Shown: in pieces, positions 53,214-61,945 of the stretch
Position numbering within the stretch: the first letter of the stretch is position 1
How the letters are laid out: every line of letters starts with the position of its first letter
Source: Bradyrhizobium sp. CSA112
GTDB lineage: Bacteria; Pseudomonadota; Alphaproteobacteria; Rhizobiales; Xanthobacteraceae
DNA length: 64,000 nucleotides
Direction of reading: 5' to 3'
NCBI RefSeq assembly: GCF_029051645.1
Contig: NZ_JAACFS010000001.1
Location: 1 to 64,000, forward strand
Notes under the pieces: model-generated
What the model saw: only the letters and a program-made list of their open reading frames with translations
Databases searched by the model: none
What the model was told of the DNA's origin: nothing
Translations under genes and position numbers: made by a program

Positions 53214-54955
53214 TGGACGCCATTACGCCGCCCGACATTCAGGCCCAGATGTCTCAGGCGCTCGTCCCGCAGCCCAAGCCGGTCACGCACGACGTTACGA
53301 TCGTCACCACCAAGAAACTTGCTCAGGCAAAGGTGATGGGTGTTCCCCCGGAGGAGTTCGGGGTCGAGCGTGGCGCCAGGAACATCAGGGACTGCAATTA
53401 CTGTTTCCACGAGGTTGTCACCAAGACCGAAGGCCAGTTGATCGCGGAAGGCTTTGACGAGGCCCAGATCAGGGCGCTTGGGGACTATACCGGCAATACC
53501 GAGATTGAGCAGCTCGCGCGGGATTCGGTTGGCGAGAACTACGGCACCCAGAGCGGCGGCGTGAATTCTGCTGCCCGCCTGGTCAAGATCACCGAGCACT
53601 ACGTCAGAATGGATTACGAGGGCAATGGACGCCCTTGTCTATACCAGGTCATTACGGGCGGCGATCAGGGCGAATTGCTCAAGAAGGACGGCAAGGACTG
53701 CATAACGCCGTTTGACGCGATCCCGTTCGCGACGACGACGCCGGTTCCGATCACGCATCGGTTCTTTGGCCGGTCGATTGCCGATCTGGTGATGCCGGCG
53801 CAGCGAGAGAAGACGGCGCTCAAGCGTGGCGCGCTGGATAACCTCTACCTGCACAACAACCCGCGTGTGGAGGTGGCAGAGGCAAATGCCGGCCCGAACA
53901 CGCTGGATGACTTGCTTGTGTCTCGTCCAGGCGGCGTGGTTCGTACTAAGACGGCTGGGGGACTGAACTGGCAGGTTGTTCCCGACATCACGGGATCTGT
54001 CTACCCGATGATGCAGTACATCGACGCGGAACTGGAGACCCGCACTGGCCTGTCCAAGCAGATGCAGGGCGTGGACGCCAACGCATTGCAGAACCAGTCG
54101 GCAACCGCTGTAGCGCAGGTGTTCTCAGCCTCGCAAATGCGCGTGAAACTGATCGCCCGCATCATGGCCGAGGGTGTGCGGGACATATTCTCGCTATTGC
54201 ACGGCACGATTCGCAAGCACGGCCAGCAGCAGCAGACCGTTCGGCTGCGCAACACATGGGTTCCGGTCGACCCGCGGCAGTGGAAAACCCGCAACGACAT
54301 GACGATTGCGGTAGGGCTTGGAAGCGGCGGCAAGGCGCAGCAGTTCGCACAGATCATGGCGCTGGCTAACTTCCAAAAGGAATTGTTGCTCGGCGGCAAG
54401 TCCAACCTGGTTGACGATCAGGCGCTCTACAACACAGGCGCGGCGCTTGTGAAGGTCATGGGCTACAAGAACCCTGACAAGTTCTTGAACGACCCGTCAG
54501 CGAAGGATCCGCAGACCGGCCAGCCCCTGCATCCGCCTGTTCCGCCGCCGCCTGACCCGGACCTCATCAAGGTGCAGGCCGATACGCAGATCAAGCAGGC
54601 CGAGCTACAGCAGCGCGAAAAGGAAATCGTTGCCAACGCTCAGATTGCCCAGCAGGCAGACGAGCGCAAGGCCCAGATCGAGGCCGTGCAGGCTGAAGCC
54701 GACATGGCGACCGAACAGCAGAAGCTGCAGGGCGAAATGGCGCTGGCCCAGCAGAAATTCGAGCTTGAGCGCGAGCTAAAGCTGATGGAGTTCCAGCTCA
54801 AGAAGCAAATGCACGACGAAGAGATGCAGATGCGCCGCGAGCAGCACGAGCAACAGATGCAGGCCGGCGTGTTCAAGGTGGCGGCAGGCGCCGAAGCGCA
54901 CGACCAGAGGATGGAGCAGATGAAGAACGCTCCGAAGCCGAAGGGTGGCAAGTGA
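53213..54955 (+). CDS. Portal protein, C-terminal part (P22-like)
   Basis: 580 residues. After a new 25-residue start (MDAITPPDIQAQ...), THDVTIVTTKKLAQAKVMGV and PPEEFGVERGARN continue the portal, followed by ITEHYVRMDYEG, THRFFGRSIADLVMPAQREK and KQMQGVDANALQNQSATAVA (crown and stem region). The last 130 residues are a long coiled coil (IAQQADERKAQIEAVQAEAD) like the P22 barrel. It forms the DNA entry ring, presumably with the N-terminal piece. Confidence 0.9.
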   Translation: MDAITPPDIQAQMSQALVPQPKPVTHDVTIVTTKKLAQAKVMGVPPEEFGVERGARNIRDCNYCFHEVVTKTEGQLIAEGFDEAQIRALGDYTGNTEIEQLARDSVGENYGTQSGGVNSAARLVKITEHYVRMDYEGNGRPCLYQVITGGDQGELLKKDGKDCITPFDAIPFATTTPVPITHRFFGRSIADLVMPAQREKTALKRGALDNLYLHNNPRVEVAEANAGPNTLDDLLVSRPGGVVRTKTAGGLNWQVVPDITGSVYPMMQYIDAELETRTGLSKQMQGVDANALQNQSATAVAQVFSASQMRVKLIARIMAEGVRDIFSLLHGTIRKHGQQQQTVRLRNTWVPVDPRQWKTRNDMTIAVGLGSGGKAQQFAQIMALANFQKELLLGGKSNLVDDQALYNTGAALVKVMGYKNPDKFLNDPSAKDPQTGQPLHPPVPPPPDPDLIKVQADTQIKQAELQQREKEIVANAQIAQQADERKAQIEAVQAEADMATEQQKLQGEMALAQQKFELERELKLMEFQLKKQMHDEEMQMRREQHEQQMQAGVFKVAAGAEAHDQRMEQMKNAPKPKGGK

Positions 54956-55251
54956 GCGAAGGCAAGCTCTCCCAAGCCGCAGCAAAGGCTGTACGTGCGC
55001 AGAACTTGCTCGACAACGAACTACTGGCCGAAGCCTTCAAGGGGCTGGAGGACAGCTACACGGCCGCCTGGAGAGCAACCACGATTGAAGACGTATCGGG
55101 ACGGGAAAAGCTGTTCCTCGCCATCAACATCGTTGGCAAGGTCCGCGATCATCTCACTGCCGTTGTTAACAACGGAAAGCTGGCGGCTGCTGAACTGAAG
55201 CAGCTTGCCGAGACTGCCGAGCGCAAGAAGCGCTTTGGAATCCTAACCTAA
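54952..55251 (+). CDS. Phage hypothetical protein (99 aa)
   Basis: From GTG 54952 (SEGKLSQAAAKAVRAQNLLD); helical, with KLFLAINIVGKVRDHLTAVV. It is coupled to the portal stop by GTGA. Such genes lie between portal and scaffold in many podoviruses. Role unknown. Confidence 0.6.
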   Translation: MSEGKLSQAAAKAVRAQNLLDNELLAEAFKGLEDSYTAAWRATTIEDVSGREKLFLAINIVGKVRDHLTAVVNNGKLAAAELKQLAETAERKKRFGILT

Positions 55252-55265
55252 CCAAGGAACATCAT

Positions 55266-56342
55266 TTGACCGACGAAACCAGCGCCCCTGCTGGCGGCGA
55301 AGCTATTGCCGTCATCACCCCGGCGCAAGATACCGGCGCAGACCTTTCCATCTCTCAGGCAGCGCGAGCCCTCGCAGCAGCCCGGCACAGGCCGAAAGAA
55401 GAATCCGCTCCCGTCGATCAGGCTGATCCGGTCGAGCAACCCGAATTGGCGCAAGCCAACGCTGACCCGGCAACGGCTCCCAGCGAAGAACCCGAGGCGA
55501 CCGAACCGGCAGAACTGCCGCCCATCGATCCGCCGAGGTCTTGGACGCAGGCTGAAAAGGAACGCTTTCAATCCTTGCCCCGCGAGACGCAGGAATACCT
55601 GCACTCTCGCGAACAGGAGAGGGAGAGGGAATTTCGCCGAGGTCAAAACGACATCGCTGAAAAGAGCAAGGCCATTGAGGCCAAGCTTTCAGAGGCGGAG
55701 AAGGCAAGGCAACAGTACGAGGCCAAACTGCCTGCATTGATGCAGGCGCTTCACGACACCAGCCCGTTCGCCGACATCAAGTCAATGGCCGACGTGGAAA
55801 AGCTTCAGGCGGAAGACCCGTTCCGCTTTCAGCAGTTCCAGGTCTACCAGTGGAAGATGCAAGGCGTTCAGGCCGAACTGCAGGAAGCCGAGAGCCGCAA
55901 GGCAACCCAGCATCAGACCGAATGGACCAACCACGTTCAGACGGAGAATGCGAAGGCCGCCGAGGTTATCCCGGAACTTGCAGACGAGAAGAAGGCCCCG
56001 GAACTGCACAAGCGCGCGGCAGAAAGGCTGTCTGAACTCGGGTTCAAGCCGGAAGAGTTGAACGATCTCGCGAGCGGGAAGCAGAAGCTTTCCATTTACG
56101 ACCATCGCATTCAGCAACTCATCTTCTCGGATTTGAAGCTCTCCGACATTCAGAAAGCCAAAACGGCTGTAGCTGCCAAGCCGCTTCCTCCTGTTCAGCG
56201 GCCCGGAACCTCGAAGCCTACCGGCTCTGCGGTTTCCGAACACATCCAAGCCCTCACCCGTCAATTCAACGAGACCGGATCGCTCAAGATCGCGCAAGAA
56301 CTGCGCGCTGCGCAAGCACGATCACAGCGCCGGGCATCATAA
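55266..56342 (+). CDS. Capsid scaffold protein
   Basis: A 358-residue acidic, glutamine- and alanine-rich protein. Disordered N-terminus (to about residue 90), long coiled coil (KSKAIEAKLSEAEKARQQYE), and a basic C-terminus (ALTRQFNETGSLKIAQELRA) that could bind capsid subunits. It starts at TTG after AAGGA. Position directly before the major capsid gene and composition fit a scaffold. Confidence 0.75.
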   Translation: MTDETSAPAGGEAIAVITPAQDTGADLSISQAARALAAARHRPKEESAPVDQADPVEQPELAQANADPATAPSEEPEATEPAELPPIDPPRSWTQAEKERFQSLPRETQEYLHSREQEREREFRRGQNDIAEKSKAIEAKLSEAEKARQQYEAKLPALMQALHDTSPFADIKSMADVEKLQAEDPFRFQQFQVYQWKMQGVQAELQEAESRKATQHQTEWTNHVQTENAKAAEVIPELADEKKAPELHKRAAERLSELGFKPEELNDLASGKQKLSIYDHRIQQLIFSDLKLSDIQKAKTAVAAKPLPPVQRPGTSKPTGSAVSEHIQALTRQFNETGSLKIAQELRAAQARSQRRAS

Positions 56343-56354
56343 GGACTTAAGACT

Positions 56355-57305
56355 ATGGCTGCACCTACCAATACCTTCCTCACCTCGGCCGCGATCGGCA
56401 ACCGTGAGGATCTGAGCGATATGATCTATCGCATCGACCCGACCGATACCCCGCTGATGTCGGCGGTGGAAACCGAGAAGGCGACTGCCGTCAACCACGA
56501 ATGGCAGACCCAGGCGCTCGCCGCGGCTGCGGCCAACTCACAGGCGGAAGGCAACGACTTTGCCGGCGTTGCGGTCACCCCGACCGTTCGTCTCGGCAAT
56601 ATCGCCCAGATCAGCGCCAAATATGCCGTCGTTTCCGGCACTCAGCAGGCGGTTGACCACGCCGGCCGCGACAACGAAATGGCCTATCAGGAAATGCTGA
56701 AGGGCCTCGAACTGAAGCGGGACATGGAATTTATCCTGTTCGGTTCGAACACGGCCAAGGCATCGACCGATCCCCGCAGCACGGCCTCGATCCTGTCCTG
56801 GATCAAGACCAACACCAGCAAGGGCACGGCGGGCGGCGCGGCCGACCCGGCCACTGCCGACGGTGCGGCGACTCGTACCGATGGCACCCAGCTTGCGTTT
56901 ACGGAAGCGCGGCTAAAAACCGTTCTTTCCGCGATCTGGACCGCCGGCGGAAAGCCCAACCTGATCTCGACCGGCGCCTTCAACAAGCAGGTGTTCTCGA
57001 CCTTCACGGGTCGCTCAACCCCGATGGAGCAGGCCAGCTCGAAGAAGATCGTGGCATCGGTTGACGCCTATGAGTCCGACTTCGGCAAGCTGAAGGTGGT
57101 CCCCGATCGCTTCCAGCGCGCCCGTGACGTTCTGGTACTCGAAACCGAGAAGTGGGCCATTGCCTATCTGAACGGTCGTAAGTTCGTGTCGATCCCGGTC
57201 GCGAAAACCGGCGACAACGAAAAGCGCCAGATCTTGAGCGAGTATGCGTTGGTCGCCCGCAACGAGAAGTCGTCCGGCGGCGTTTTCGACAACACGACCT
57301 CGTAA
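56355..57305 (+). CDS. Major capsid protein (DUF5309/SU10 type)
   Basis: A 316-residue HK97-fold capsid protein of the DUF5309 group found in SU10-like podoviruses. Diagnostic stretches are REDLSDMIYRIDPTDTPLMS near residue 17, ISAKYAVVSGTQQAVDHAGR and GGKPNLISTGAFNKQVFSTF. A strong terminator follows the stop. Confidence 0.88.
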   Translation: MAAPTNTFLTSAAIGNREDLSDMIYRIDPTDTPLMSAVETEKATAVNHEWQTQALAAAAANSQAEGNDFAGVAVTPTVRLGNIAQISAKYAVVSGTQQAVDHAGRDNEMAYQEMLKGLELKRDMEFILFGSNTAKASTDPRSTASILSWIKTNTSKGTAGGAADPATADGAATRTDGTQLAFTEARLKTVLSAIWTAGGKPNLISTGAFNKQVFSTFTGRSTPMEQASSKKIVASVDAYESDFGKLKVVPDRFQRARDVLVLETEKWAIAYLNGRKFVSIPVAKTGDNEKRQILSEYALVARNEKSSGGVFDNTTS

Positions 57306-57328
57306 GCCTTCATCACATCAACCCTTAT

Positions 57329-57356
57329 GGGCGGCCTTCGGGTCGCCCTTTTCTTT
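57329..57356 (+). terminator. Terminator after the major capsid gene
   Basis: GGGCGGCC-TTCG-GGTCGCCC (eight pairs, one G-U, stable UUCG tetraloop) followed by TTTTCTTT. It would raise capsid transcript level relative to downstream genes. Confidence 0.85.
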
Positions 57357-57366
57357 GGAGGCTTAA

Positions 57367-57714
57367 ATGGCACTTCCTGTAAATCGACCTATTAACGAGC
57401 AGACTGTCTATGCTCGCACGACTTCTATCGGTGCAACCCCCGTAGCCGGATCGACCGTGGCGGTCGCAAAGGGGCTGCTTCAGCGTGTCTTCGCCTTCTC
57501 CGAAGGCGCTTCGAGCGGCACCATCGCGGTTGCGGTCTCGGTCAACGGCGGCTCCTCGGTGGGCTCGATCAGCTTCACTGGTGGCGCTAATGCGATTGGC
57601 TCGCTCGAACTTTCCACCCCGGTTTCGGTCTCCGAGGGCGATCTGATCACCTTCACGCCGTCTGGTGGCGCGGGCGCTACGATCCCCGGCCACTTCTACG
57701 CTGTCATTCGGTGA
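57367..57714 (+). CDS. Head decoration-like protein (115 aa)
   Basis: Beta-rich, Gly/Ser/Thr-rich (AGSTVAVAKGLLQRVFAF; GTIAVAVSVNGGSSVGSISF). GGAGG site upstream of the ATG. Position after the capsid suggests a decoration or head-fibre protein. Confidence 0.55.
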   Translation: MALPVNRPINEQTVYARTTSIGATPVAGSTVAVAKGLLQRVFAFSEGASSGTIAVAVSVNGGSSVGSISFTGGANAIGSLELSTPVSVSEGDLITFTPSGGAGATIPGHFYAVIR

Positions 57715-58082
57715 TCCCCATGCCAAATCGAGATAATCTTACCGTTCAATCGATCAGCGTTAATTCGACCGCCGCAACTGCGGTAACGCTGCCGACAAGA
57801 TACAACATCTTTAATGTCAGCGCGCCATCGGTCGGGACAGACGTGAGCCCATATGTTTGGTCTGTCAGTCTTCCCGCGGATAGCGATACGGCGGTCGGAG
57901 ATGTTGCGGAATTTTACGTTACAAACAGGCCGTTCGATAGTTCAACTGCTGGTACCCTCACCATTACCGATAGTAGCGGAAATTCGTTCTATCCAAGCGG
58001 ACCAGATCTATCGACGAGTTACCCTACGAGGTGGTCATTGGCCATTCGTAAGGTTGCGTCAAACACTTGGGGCGTTAACTAA
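57711..58082 (+). CDS. Phage structural protein (123 aa)
   Basis: Starts at GTG 57711 (GTGA overlap); beta-type protein (LTVQSISVNSTAATAVTLP; GTLTITDSSGNSFYPSGP). ATG 57720 is an alternative start. Likely a small virion protein. Confidence 0.5.
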   Translation: MIPMPNRDNLTVQSISVNSTAATAVTLPTRYNIFNVSAPSVGTDVSPYVWSVSLPADSDTAVGDVAEFYVTNRPFDSSTAGTLTITDSSGNSFYPSGPDLSTSYPTRWSLAIRKVASNTWGVN

Positions 58083-58381
58083 TGGCGGTTTTCCAGATCA
58101 AACAGCCATCGTCGCGGCCGGGCACGTCGCAAGACATTACTACGGGCGCGGCGTCGGCCACGCTGGCAAATCCGTTCGGCTCCGAGACGTTCCAGGTGCG
58201 CCTTTGCACGACCACCACTTGCCGATACCGCGTTGTGGAGGCGGCGGGCGGGACAGCGGTCGCGACAGACACGCTGCTTCACCCCGATCAGCTTGAGTAC
58301 ATCACGGTAACGCCCGGCCAGAAGATCGCGGCCATTCAGGAAACGGCGGCGGGCAAGCTCAACGTTACGGAAATGTCCTGA
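58082..58381 (+). CDS. Phage structural protein (99 aa)
   Basis: MAVFQIKQPSSRPGTSQDIT and then GSETFQVRLCTTTTCRYRVV and VTPGQKIAAIQ. A beta-sandwich pattern seen in small head or neck proteins. It overlaps both neighbours by one base (TAATG and TGATG). Confidence 0.55.
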   Translation: MAVFQIKQPSSRPGTSQDITTGAASATLANPFGSETFQVRLCTTTTCRYRVVEAAGGTAVATDTLLHPDQLEYITVTPGQKIAAIQETAAGKLNVTEMS

Positions 58382-58704
58382 TGCAGACGACCCGCATCCA
58401 TCTCGATAGCAACGGCCAAGACCTTGCTATCGAGACCATCCAGGACGTTGAGCCGATCCTGGAATGGAACAAGGAGGCCCGCAAGGAGGAGCAGCATTCG
58501 GATTGGGGGCGGCATGTGGCCCGCATTCCGAACGTCATCCTCACGCGCTGGCTGAACGAGGAGTGGCAGCGAGGCAATATCACGATCAGGCTGTTCGGAC
58601 CTGAGATGGACGCGCTTGTCGAGCGCAAGCTGCAGGACCCGGATTGGGCATGGCTGCGCACGGACAAGAAGCGGTCGATCATCAACGGCGGGTTCGGTAG
58701 CTGA
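58381..58704 (+). CDS. Phage hypothetical protein (107 aa)
   Basis: MQTTRIHLDSNGQDLAIETI, then EHSDWGRHVARIPNVILTRW (by pattern) and RTDKKRSIINGG. Mixed alpha/beta; found between head and adaptor genes in podoviruses (recall). Role unknown. Confidence 0.6.
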   Translation: MQTTRIHLDSNGQDLAIETIQDVEPILEWNKEARKEEQHSDWGRHVARIPNVILTRWLNEEWQRGNITIRLFGPEMDALVERKLQDPDWAWLRTDKKRSIINGGFGS

Positions 58705-59357
58705 TGGCGATCAACACCTATGCCACGCTGGTTTCAGCGGCTACGGAATGGCTGGCGCGTGACCAGGATACTACGCTGGTTGCGCGGATTCCTGATTTCA
58801 TCACTCTGGCAGAGGCGAAGTTCAATCGAAAGCTTTTCGTCCGCCAGATGGAGCAGCGCGCAACGGCACTGATCAATCTTGCCTCAAGTGAACCGGAATA
58901 CATCTCGCTGCCGAGCGACTTCCAGTCCATGCGCAGGGTGCGGCTTTCGAGCGTGACCGGGAAACCGGCTCTTGAGTTCAAGTCCGGCATCCAGATGGAT
59001 GAGTACCGTTACGCTAATTCCGACATCACGGGCCAGCCGCGGTATTTTACCATCTTCGGCGACGAGATCGAATTGGCTCCAACGCCAGAGGAAGCCTACA
59101 CGGTTGAAATGATCTACCGCAAGGTTGTCCCGGCGCTGACCGCGTCGGCGACGACAAACTGGCTGCTGACGCTGGCGCCGGATCTGTACCTCTACGGGGT
59201 TCTGCTGGAGTCGGCTCCCTACATCAAGGAGGACGGCCGCATCCAAACCTGGGCGCTTGGTCTCTCCGACGCGCTTGATGGCCTCAACAACCTTGGCCTG
59301 ACATCAACCTTTAATGCCGGTCCAATGACCGTGCGCGTCTCGCAGCAGGTAGTCTGA
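58704..59357 (+). CDS. Adaptor (head-tail connector) protein
   Basis: A 217-residue protein with the pattern of P22 gp4/SU10 adaptor proteins (MAINTYATLVSAATEWLARD; DFITLAEAKFNRKLFVRQME; YLYGVLLESAPYIKEDGRIQ). It would sit below the portal. An HNH gene begins two bases later. Confidence 0.75.
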   Translation: MAINTYATLVSAATEWLARDQDTTLVARIPDFITLAEAKFNRKLFVRQMEQRATALINLASSEPEYISLPSDFQSMRRVRLSSVTGKPALEFKSGIQMDEYRYANSDITGQPRYFTIFGDEIELAPTPEEAYTVEMIYRKVVPALTASATTNWLLTLAPDLYLYGVLLESAPYIKEDGRIQTWALGLSDALDGLNNLGLTSTFNAGPMTVRVSQQVV

Positions 59358-59358
59358 C

Positions 59359-59853
59359 ATGGCGCTAACGCAAGAACGCCTGAAAGAACTTCTGACATAC
59401 AGCCCCGAGACGGGGCTTTTTCATTGGAAGGTCAGAACATCGAATCGCATCCGGGCCGGCGACGTGGCCGGATGCCATGACACTCATTACGGTTATGTGC
59501 TGATTGGGATTGACGGCGTTGTTTATGGAGCCCATCAACTCGCAATCCTGTATGTCACAGGTGCAATGCCAGTTGAGGTAGATCACGAAAACGGAAATCG
59601 CCGAGATAATAAGTTCAACAATCTTCGCGACTGTACGCATTCGCAGAATCAGAAAAACCTCAAAAAGCCGAAGCATAATACTTCGGGGCTCAAGGGCGTT
59701 CACTTCCATAAACAAAGTGGTCTGTGGCGCGCTCGAATTCAGGCAAATGGTCGTCACCATTCACTTGGTCTTCATTCAACAAAAGAGCTAGCACACGCGG
59801 CCTACCGCGAAGGTGCGATTCGCCATCATGGCGAATTTGCTCGTTTCCAATAG
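59359..59853 (+). CDS. HNH homing-type endonuclease with AP2-like domain
   Basis: A 164-residue free-standing HNH protein. NUMOD4-like start (LLTYSPETGLFHWKVR), HNH core (VDHENGNRRDNKFNNLRDCT), and C-terminal AP2-like DNA-binding part (TSGLKGVHFHKQSGLWRARI). It is inserted between two structural genes and codon use is less GC-rich, indicating a mobile insertion. Confidence 0.85.
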   Translation: MALTQERLKELLTYSPETGLFHWKVRTSNRIRAGDVAGCHDTHYGYVLIGIDGVVYGAHQLAILYVTGAMPVEVDHENGNRRDNKFNNLRDCTHSQNQKNLKKPKHNTSGLKGVHFHKQSGLWRARIQANGRHHSLGLHSTKELAHAAYREGAIRHHGEFARFQ

Positions 59854-59862
59854 GAGGCGACA

Positions 59863-60294
59863 ATCGCAGCCTTTAACAAATTCAACTGCTTCGTGCTCGA
59901 CGTGGCGAACGCGCTGCACGACATGAAGACCGGCACGGCTCAGGTTTACAAGGTCTACCTGACCAATACCGCCCCTGTCGCGACCAACACAGTCTACAAC
60001 ACACCCGCCGATCTCTCGACTGCGAACGGATACACGGCAGGCGGCACGACCATCGGCACTATCACGGGCTCACAGACTTCCGGCACGTTCAAATTTGTCG
60101 GCGGCACCGATCCCGCTTGGACGGCATCCGGTGGGTCGATCGGGCCGTTTCAATATGCCGTGCTCTACAATGATACGTCGGCGACCAACCCGCTGATTGG
60201 CTGGTGGGACTACGGAACAGCATTGACCCTAACCAACGGCAACACGTTCACGGTAGATCTCGATCAGACCAACGGCATTCTGACGATTACCTGA
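59863..60294 (+). CDS. Phage structural protein with possible ATC start
   Basis: 143 residues if started at ATC 59863 (AAFNKFNCFVLDVANALHDM); beta-type with YKVYLTNTAPVATNTVYN. A perfect TAGGAGG lies five bases before the ATC, with no ATG nearby. A GTG at 59893 gives a 133-residue form but has no site. Likely tail or head fibre-side component. Confidence 0.65.
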   Translation: MAAFNKFNCFVLDVANALHDMKTGTAQVYKVYLTNTAPVATNTVYNTPADLSTANGYTAGGTTIGTITGSQTSGTFKFVGGTDPAWTASGGSIGPFQYAVLYNDTSATNPLIGWWDYGTALTLTNGNTFTVDLDQTNGILTIT

Positions 60295-61340
60295 TGGCAA
60301 AACTGTTCAACCTTGCCCGAATGACGACGGCGACGTCGGGCACGGGCACGATCACGCTTGGCTCTGCGGTCTCTGGATATCTAACATTCGCGTTGGCGGG
60401 TGTGGCGAATGCTGATGTTGTGGCGTATGGCATCAAGGATGGCGCGAACTCTGAGGTTGGGTATGGCGTCTACACGTCTTCCGGGACCACGCTGACCCGC
60501 AATGTACGCAAGTCAACAAACGGCGACGCGCTGATCAACCTGTCCGGTACTGCTGAAGTATACATCACGCCGCTTGATGCTAATATTCGAGTGCCGAAGG
60601 GTCATATTTTTGGGCTGACACTCGCAAACAATACGACGGATGCGACTAACGACATCGACGTAGCGGTTGGTGAGGCCGCAGACGACACCGGCACGTTTGT
60701 TATGCCGCTCGCATCTTCGATCACGAAAAGGCTTGATGCGGCGTGGGCGGTCGGGACAGGCAGCGGTGGACTTGATACAGGCTCAATCGCGAACGCCACC
60801 TATCACCTCTGGCTGATCATGCGGCTGGATACTGGCGTTGTCGATGCACTGTTCTCAACCAGCGCCACGGCGCCGACCATGCCCGCGAACTACACTTACA
60901 AGCGACGCATCGGGTCGATCCTTCGGGAGAGCGCGGCTATCGTAACCTTTGTGCAAACAGATGACTATTTCCAGCGCAAGGCACCGTCGCTTGATGTGAA
61001 CGTGAGCAATCCGGGTACGTCGGCCGTTCTTCGCGCGCTCAAGGTGCCCCTGGGAATCAAGGTCAGGGCGATATTGAACGCATCGATCACTAACCAGCCT
61101 GGCGTTGCAAACGGCCGAACGTGGTTTTCTGACCCCGATACCAACGATGTAGATCCGGCTACCGGGACTGCATATGGTCTCGGTATCCCCAATCTCAATG
61201 ATGCCAACTCAAACGTTTATCTGGAGTGCCGCACCAACACTTCGGCGCAAATTCGCACAAGGGCCGCGGCGTCTGGAGCGTCTTCCGGGCTTGGCGTTCA
61301 CACTTTTGGATGGATCGATAGCCGAGGACGGCACGCCTGA
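60294..61340 (+). CDS. Phage tail-side structural protein (348 aa)
   Basis: MAKLFNLARMTTATSGTGTI begins a beta-rich protein (GVANADVVAYGIKDGANSEV; LRALKVPLGIKVRAILNASI). TGATG overlap with the previous gene. Likely part of the tail, spike or receptor-binding apparatus, as inferred from position and composition. Confidence 0.6.
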   Translation: MAKLFNLARMTTATSGTGTITLGSAVSGYLTFALAGVANADVVAYGIKDGANSEVGYGVYTSSGTTLTRNVRKSTNGDALINLSGTAEVYITPLDANIRVPKGHIFGLTLANNTTDATNDIDVAVGEAADDTGTFVMPLASSITKRLDAAWAVGTGSGGLDTGSIANATYHLWLIMRLDTGVVDALFSTSATAPTMPANYTYKRRIGSILRESAAIVTFVQTDDYFQRKAPSLDVNVSNPGTSAVLRALKVPLGIKVRAILNASITNQPGVANGRTWFSDPDTNDVDPATGTAYGLGIPNLNDANSNVYLECRTNTSAQIRTRAAASGASSGLGVHTFGWIDSRGRHA

Positions 61341-61945
61341 TGCTCGGCTTCGACGCGCTAGGCCGACTCGCGCTTGGTCAGGGCTCTGATTCTGGCGCTT
61401 CAACGGTTATCCTCATCGCGGATGCTGGCGCGTTTGCCCTGACGGGAAATGCCGCTCTCTTCGGGATTGTGCAGCCGTCAGCAGCCACGAGCTATTCAGT
61501 GACGGGCAACGCGGCTTTGTTCAAGCCGACAATGGCGACAACGCCGGCTACTTACTCGGTCGCGGGGCTGCCATCGCTCTTCAATACTGTGCTTCCTGCC
61601 AGCGCGGCTAGCTATTTGGTTTCAGGCAGTGCGGCGGCGTTCGCTACAGTGATGCCGGCGTCGGCAACGTCCTACGTGGTGACGGTCAATGACGCACCGC
61701 TAGTCACCGCCCTTGGCGCGGTCGCGGGCTCCTATCTCGTCACCGGCAACGATGCAACGTTCACGCGCGATTTTGAAGATTGGTTTCCCCGCCCGTTCGA
61801 TACCGACACATGGACCAATCGTACCATCGAGGCCGAGACGTGGACGCCAAAGACAATTGAATCCGAAAGCTGGACCGCACGAACAAAGCAGGCAGAGACA
61901 TGGACGCCAGCCACCCCACAGACCGAAACCTGGACGGCTAGTTAA
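61340..61945 (+). CDS. Repeat-containing phage structural protein (201 aa)
   Basis: Residues about 25-135 contain five imperfect repeats of about 22 residues (SYSVTGNAALF, TYSVAGLPSLF, SYLVSGSAAAF, SYVVTVNDAPL, SYLVTGNDATF). Residues about 155-201 contain five short repeats around ETWT (TWTNRTIEA, TWTPKTIES, SWTARTKQA, TWTPATPQT, ETWTAS). Likely an extended tail or fibre-linked protein. Confidence 0.6.
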   Translation: MLGFDALGRLALGQGSDSGASTVILIADAGAFALTGNAALFGIVQPSAATSYSVTGNAALFKPTMATTPATYSVAGLPSLFNTVLPASAASYLVSGSAAAFATVMPASATSYVVTVNDAPLVTALGAVAGSYLVTGNDATFTRDFEDWFPRPFDTDTWTNRTIEAETWTPKTIESESWTARTKQAETWTPATPQTETWTAS

